From assembly GCA_937967405.1 (NCBI GenBank), contig CALCJV010000136.1, forward strand, positions 1 through 34,469: 34,469 nt of DNA, read 5' to 3'. This DNA is from an uncultured Chloroflexales bacterium (lineage in GTDB: Bacteria > Chloroflexota > Chloroflexia > Chloroflexales > Chloroflexaceae). The position numbers and the translations under genes were made by a program. The notes beneath the pieces are model-generated. The model worked only from the letters and a program-made list of their open reading frames with translations. It was not told the origin of the DNA and searched no databases. Positions 31,444 to 34,469 of this stretch are shown piece by piece (position 1 is the stretch's first letter; the number at the start of each line of letters is the position of its first letter).

Positions 31444-33188
31444 GGCCCACCGCCTTGCGCCATGAGCAAGAGGATACTGAGCAGGGCAAAGGTGATCCCC
31501 ACCAGATAGTACCGCCCTTCAAAGAGCAGCATCATCTGGCGGGCGGCTTGCCCAAGCCGTTGCACAAGGAGCCACAGGAGATTGGCAAGTGCTTGCGGGC
31601 TAGCGAGTCCGGCCAGCGGGCCAAGCTGGCGCGGCAGCAGATCGGGCGTGAGAATAGCGGGGGGCATATCACTATCGGGCACGATCTGGCGGGTTACCAA
31701 GGGTTGCCAGAGATGCAGCAGGATCAGCCCTAAGGCGAGCATGCCCGCGCCGCTCGCAAGCTGGGCAAGGGGGCTAATCGGCAGCTGGACGGGCATGGCA
31801 GGTAAGCCAGCCAGCCAGATCTGCCAGAGCAGATCGGGAAACAAGCCCAACACAGGCAAGGATAACAGGGCCAGCAGCACGGGCGCAAGCGGAATCGTCC
31901 AGTTTTGTCCAGTCGGGGCAGGCGCGGCGGGACTGACAGCAAACATGCGGATCAGGGGCACAAAGCCTGCTAGTGCCACCAGCACACCACTGCATAGCAC
32001 CAACGGCACAGCCCACGCCACCTGTGCGGTCATTATGGTGAAGAGCCACGCCCGCCCCCAAAAGCCCCACAGGCCGGGCACGCCGATCATGGAAGCGACG
32101 GCTACAAGCCACAGCACGCCAGCAAGGCGGAGATCACCGCGCAGATAGGGTGGGTCGGGTTGCACGCGGGTTATATCTTCGCTGCCAGTCTGCTGCTCGA
32201 CAAGCGCGGCGGCAAGCGCGGCAACCAGCGTGGTGAGGACAAGATTGATGAGCAGGGCCAGCACGGTGAGCGATTCGAGCGGATGTTCCAAACCAAGTGC
32301 AAGCAGCACTGGGCCAGTCTGGGCAACCATCAGCCACAAGACCGCCCGCTTGAGCAGGCATTCGCTGGCGGCTCCAGCGGCTCCACCGAGCAGGGCAAGG
32401 ATGCCGGCTACGCTGAGGACCGTGCGCCACGCGAGGGGCAATTCCGGTGCAAGCCCAATCAGGCGGAGATTCTCGATCAGGTGATTGAGTGTGCCCAGTG
32501 CAAGGAGCGGCGCAACCACTCCGCCGAGCATGCCCACTAGTGCCGCCGGAGCTGCGACGAGTGCGCTGCGGGTGTAGAGGAAGGGCGCACTGCCCATAAA
32601 CAGCACGGTCGCCGCGACGAGGAGCAGGAGCAGCAGCACACTCGGTACAGAGGCTTGCGGGGCGGTAGCAGGCAGCAGCAACAGGTAGCCTAGCAGCAGC
32701 ACACTGGCAATGATGCCTGCGGTTGTGCCTACGGGCATGCGTTCGGCAGAGCCAGTGGTGCTCGTAGCGCGAAGCGTGCAGCCCGCAAGGATTGCGGTTA
32801 AGCCCCATGCAAAGGGCAGGCGCAAGCCTTCTCCGGCTAGCCCTAGTAAGGCGGCGGCGAGGGTGAGCAAGGCCCAGCCAAACAGCAAGCCGAAGCCGCG
32901 CAACGAAGGCGACAAGGCGAGCGCAAGCACACTTAGGGCGGCACTGCTGCCCAGCAGCATCAAGATGGCCAAGCCACGCCGCTCTGGATCGAGGCGTACC
33001 GCTAGTAGCTCAGCCATCATGTCTAGGGCAGTGGTGGTATCGGCGGCGGGTTGCACCAGCAGCAGCATCGCCACCCCAAGCAGCAGCACCGCCGCCGCCA
33101 CGCCAAGCCAGCGGGTCGGCACGGAGTGCGTCAGCCCCATGCAGGCGGCGGCTCCCAGCAAGAGCAGCATCAAGCCGATTAAGATCAC
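31440..33188 (-). CDS. NuoL/NuoM/HyfB-like antiporter-type subunit, degenerate
   Basis: The 582-residue protein has about 14-16 hydrophobic helices. The family core is still visible: VLFMGSAPFLYTRSALVAAP (196-214) aligns with the K.g..PFHsWLPdAm.aPtp motif, and SECLLKRAVLWLMVAQTGPV with the D.KR.lAYSti.q.G segment. However, the pumping residues look lost: Trp128-Gly129 stands where Trp-Glu is usual, Met198 where Lys is usual, and HsWLPD is gone. GTG 33188 has GGAAGGA upstream. It ends with GRYYLVGI, a tail common in this family. It may be structural rather than proton-translocating. Confidence 0.78.
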   Translation of the reverse strand: MILIGLMLLLLGAAACMGLTHSVPTRWLGVAAAVLLLGVAMLLLVQPAADTTTALDMMAELLAVRLDPERRGLAILMLLGSSAALSVLALALSPSLRGFGLLFGWALLTLAAALLGLAGEGLRLPFAWGLTAILAGCTLRATSTTGSAERMPVGTTAGIIASVLLLGYLLLLPATAPQASVPSVLLLLLLVAATVLFMGSAPFLYTRSALVAAPAALVGMLGGVVAPLLALGTLNHLIENLRLIGLAPELPLAWRTVLSVAGILALLGGAAGAASECLLKRAVLWLMVAQTGPVLLALGLEHPLESLTVLALLINLVLTTLVAALAAALVEQQTGSEDITRVQPDPPYLRGDLRLAGVLWLVAVASMIGVPGLWGFWGRAWLFTIMTAQVAWAVPLVLCSGVLVALAGFVPLIRMFAVSPAAPAPTGQNWTIPLAPVLLALLSLPVLGLFPDLLWQIWLAGLPAMPVQLPISPLAQLASGAGMLALGLILLHLWQPLVTRQIVPDSDMPPAILTPDLLPRQLGPLAGLASPQALANLLWLLVQRLGQAARQMMLLFEGRYYLVGITFALLSILLLMAQGGGP

Positions 33189-33200
33189 GGTTGGGGATCC

Positions 33201-33255
33201 TTCCGTATGTTCCGTATGTTCCGTATGGTTCGGATAGTCTGTATGGTTTGCATGG
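33201..33255. repeat. Decaying 9-bp tandem repeat between the large-subunit and NuoL-like genes
   Basis: TTCCGTATG occurs three times in tandem at 33201-33227, followed by three degenerate 9-base units (GTTCGGATA, GTCTGTATG, GTTTGCATG). It fills most of the 74-base gap and starts 12 bases upstream of the GTG at 33188. Confidence 0.85.
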
Positions 33256-33262
33256 ACACAAC

Positions 33263-34339
33263 CTAGCCCTCCGCATCGGCGGCATCGGCTTGCACCGAGA
33301 TCAGCACCGGAATCACATTATCGAGATGCAGCCCGGTCAGGAGGGTGCGGGCCAGCAGGCGATCCAGCGTGCGCGGTGCCGCAATCGTCACACTACTCAG
33401 GCGTTGCCCATCGCCCTGCACGGTGTAGCGCAGCTCGCCCCGCGGCGACTCAACCGTCGCGCTCATTTGGGTGGCGGGGATGTCGCGGGGCGGCAGCGTG
33501 CGGATGTCGCCATCGGGCATGGTTTGCAGGGCAAGGCTGGTCAGGCGAATACTCTCCAATGCTTCTAGCAGCAGCACCACGAGCCGCGCATGGGTATCGC
33601 CACCCTCCTGCGTCACGCTGCGAACTTCGAGCTGGGAGTAGGCGGCATAGGGCGTATCGCGGCGCAGATCTGTGCCGATGCCTGCGGCCCGGGCCACCGG
33701 CCCGCGTAGCTGAAAGCGTTCGGCAACTTCGCGGCTGAGGATACCGAGATTCACCGTGCGGGCGAGCAAAGTCGGCTGATCAACCAATTGATCAACGAGG
33801 GGAAAGAATTGGCGTTGCAAGCCTTCAAGGAGCACGAGGGCTTGCTTGCGCTGTTCGTCGGGCACATCGCGGCGCACCCCGCCGGGCACACACATGTCGG
33901 GCAGGATCGCCCGTCCACTCAGGGCGTGGGTTGCCCGCCGCGCCGTGCGGTAGCATTCGCTGATCTGGATGCTGCGGGGCTGTGCGCCGAGTGCGGCGGT
34001 TAGCTCTGCCAGCGTGCTCAGGTGCAGCGTGAGCCGCTCTAGCTCGGCAAGGGCACAGCGCAAGCAGTGCGCCCGCGCTGGCACCGCCACGCCCCACATC
34101 GCTTCGAGTGCGCTACAGAAGGCAAGGGTATGCGCGTGCGAGGCAACACTACTGATGCGTGCCACCAGCTGTACCGCACTATCGAGGGGCATCCGCGCAA
34201 GGCGTTCGGCGCAACCGCGTGCGTTGTAGCCATCGGTATAGCCCACGTCGCGCACTACGTCCTGATCGACCGTTAAGATCAGGCGTTGGGGCCCCTTCCA
34301 GTGGGGTGCATAAACTCCGAGTGCGAATGTATAACTCAC
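33263..34339 (-). CDS. Group-4 hydrogenase/NuoD-like large subunit lacking nickel ligands
   Basis: The 358-residue product aligns with the HyfG/EchE/NuoD family: FALGVYAPHWKGPQ near the start, GYTDGYNARG (33-42), and RISSVASHAHTLAFCSALEAMWGVAVPARA (61-90). In [NiFe] enzymes the matching motif is RICGICSxxH; here the cysteine positions are Ser63 and Ala66. The C-terminal DPCxxC is also absent (protein ends ISVQADAADAEG). It therefore cannot hold the usual Ni-Fe centre. GTG 34339 was preferred because AGGAGG is just upstream and the promoter -10 overlaps the first ATG (34378). Known relatives without these cysteines are the Ehr complexes and complex I NuoD. Confidence 0.85.
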   Translation of the reverse strand: MSYTFALGVYAPHWKGPQRLILTVDQDVVRDVGYTDGYNARGCAERLARMPLDSAVQLVARISSVASHAHTLAFCSALEAMWGVAVPARAHCLRCALAELERLTLHLSTLAELTAALGAQPRSIQISECYRTARRATHALSGRAILPDMCVPGGVRRDVPDEQRKQALVLLEGLQRQFFPLVDQLVDQPTLLARTVNLGILSREVAERFQLRGPVARAAGIGTDLRRDTPYAAYSQLEVRSVTQEGGDTHARLVVLLLEALESIRLTSLALQTMPDGDIRTLPPRDIPATQMSATVESPRGELRYTVQGDGQRLSSVTIAAPRTLDRLLARTLLTGLHLDNVIPVLISVQADAADAEG

Positions 34340-34366
34340 GCTCCTCCTCTTGATCGTCAAGGCGAC

Positions 34367-34395
34367 ATTGTACCGCATCTTGCCCGCCCTGTGAA
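34367..34395 (-). promoter_or_regulatory. Promoter of the Ehr-like operon
   Basis: On the minus strand TTCACA (34395-34390), a 17-base spacer and TACAAT (34372-34367) form a good promoter. Transcription would begin near 34360, so the operon appears to start with the large subunit, using the GTG at 34339. Confidence 0.65.
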
Positions 34396-34469
34396 ATCCG
34401 AGCCGGTGAGGAGGGCCTGCCCGCCAATGGGTTCACTGGAATCACGTTCGTTGGTACGCTAGGTTCATC

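Noticed and set aside
33201..33227. CRISPR-like repeat
   Set aside because: The unit is only nine bases with no spacers; it is a simple tandem repeat.
33263..34339. A functional [NiFe] hydrogenase large subunit
   Set aside because: Both cysteine pairs needed for the nickel centre are missing, so no hydrogenase activity is claimed.
25896..34378. A standard complex I (nuo) operon
   Set aside because: No NuoA, C, E, F, G, I or J is visible, and the membrane subunits are too divergent.

Overview
The window is a GC-rich bacterial chromosome segment. It has dense, often overlapping genes, recognisable sigma-70-type promoters (TTGACA/TATAAT, several with an extended TGn before the -10) and clear Shine-Dalgarno sites. 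The protein repertoire best fits the phylum Chloroflexota, perhaps a relative of the Chloroflexales. Supporting features are DUF4397 surface repeats with a sortase-like tail, a secreted bactofilin-like membrane protein, a long YdiF-type CoA transferase and a hydrogenase-4-like membrane complex. This placement is inference: no rRNA or other taxonomic marker is present. I see no tRNA, rRNA, CRISPR array, insertion sequence or prophage.

Layout. Positions 1-2036 hold the end of an unknown gene, a divergent YchF-like NTPase, and phoU on the opposite strand. Positions 2228-5861 are a plus-strand run: a histone-deacetylase-family amidohydrolase, hisH, hisA and a coiled-coil protein whose GTG start overlaps the hisA stop. 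Positions 5958-8090 are a two-gene sugar-nucleotide epimerase operon behind a near-perfect promoter. Positions 8119-9935 hold an Hsp70-like ATPase without a substrate-binding domain, divergent from a small Pro/Ala-rich protein, with interleaved promoters. Positions 9936-12950 carry a long leader, a four-repeat DUF4397 wall protein, a DUF1269 membrane protein and a YvlD-like membrane protein.

Positions 13044-20655 read on the minus strand: nnr, pyrimidine-nucleoside phosphorylase, an FmdB-type zinc ribbon protein, ftsY, a small zinc-ribbon protein, an S24/S26-type peptidase coupled to a PqqD-like protein, and a CoA transferase. Positions 20763-24168 hold a PIN-domain toxin-antitoxin-like pair converging on priA.

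The most notable region is 24433-34395. A promoter at 34367-34395 appears to start an operon of six genes related to complex I and group-4 [NiFe] hydrogenase: large subunit, NuoL-like, HyfE/NuoK-like, NuoN-like, NuoB-like and NuoH-like. An ABC ATPase and a membrane protein follow. The large subunit has Ser and Ala where hydrogenases carry the first Ni-binding cysteines, and it ends without the second CxxC. The NuoB-like subunit keeps four cysteines suited to the proximal [4Fe-4S] cluster. The antiporter-like subunits have lost several ionisable residues. No NuoC or NuoI/HyfH ferredoxin subunit is encoded. This places it near the energy-converting hydrogenase-related (Ehr) complexes, in an apparently reduced form with an ABC module attached. 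It is the best candidate for an undescribed system here. A bactofilin-like membrane protein lies just downstream behind clustered TATCCTG-type repeats.
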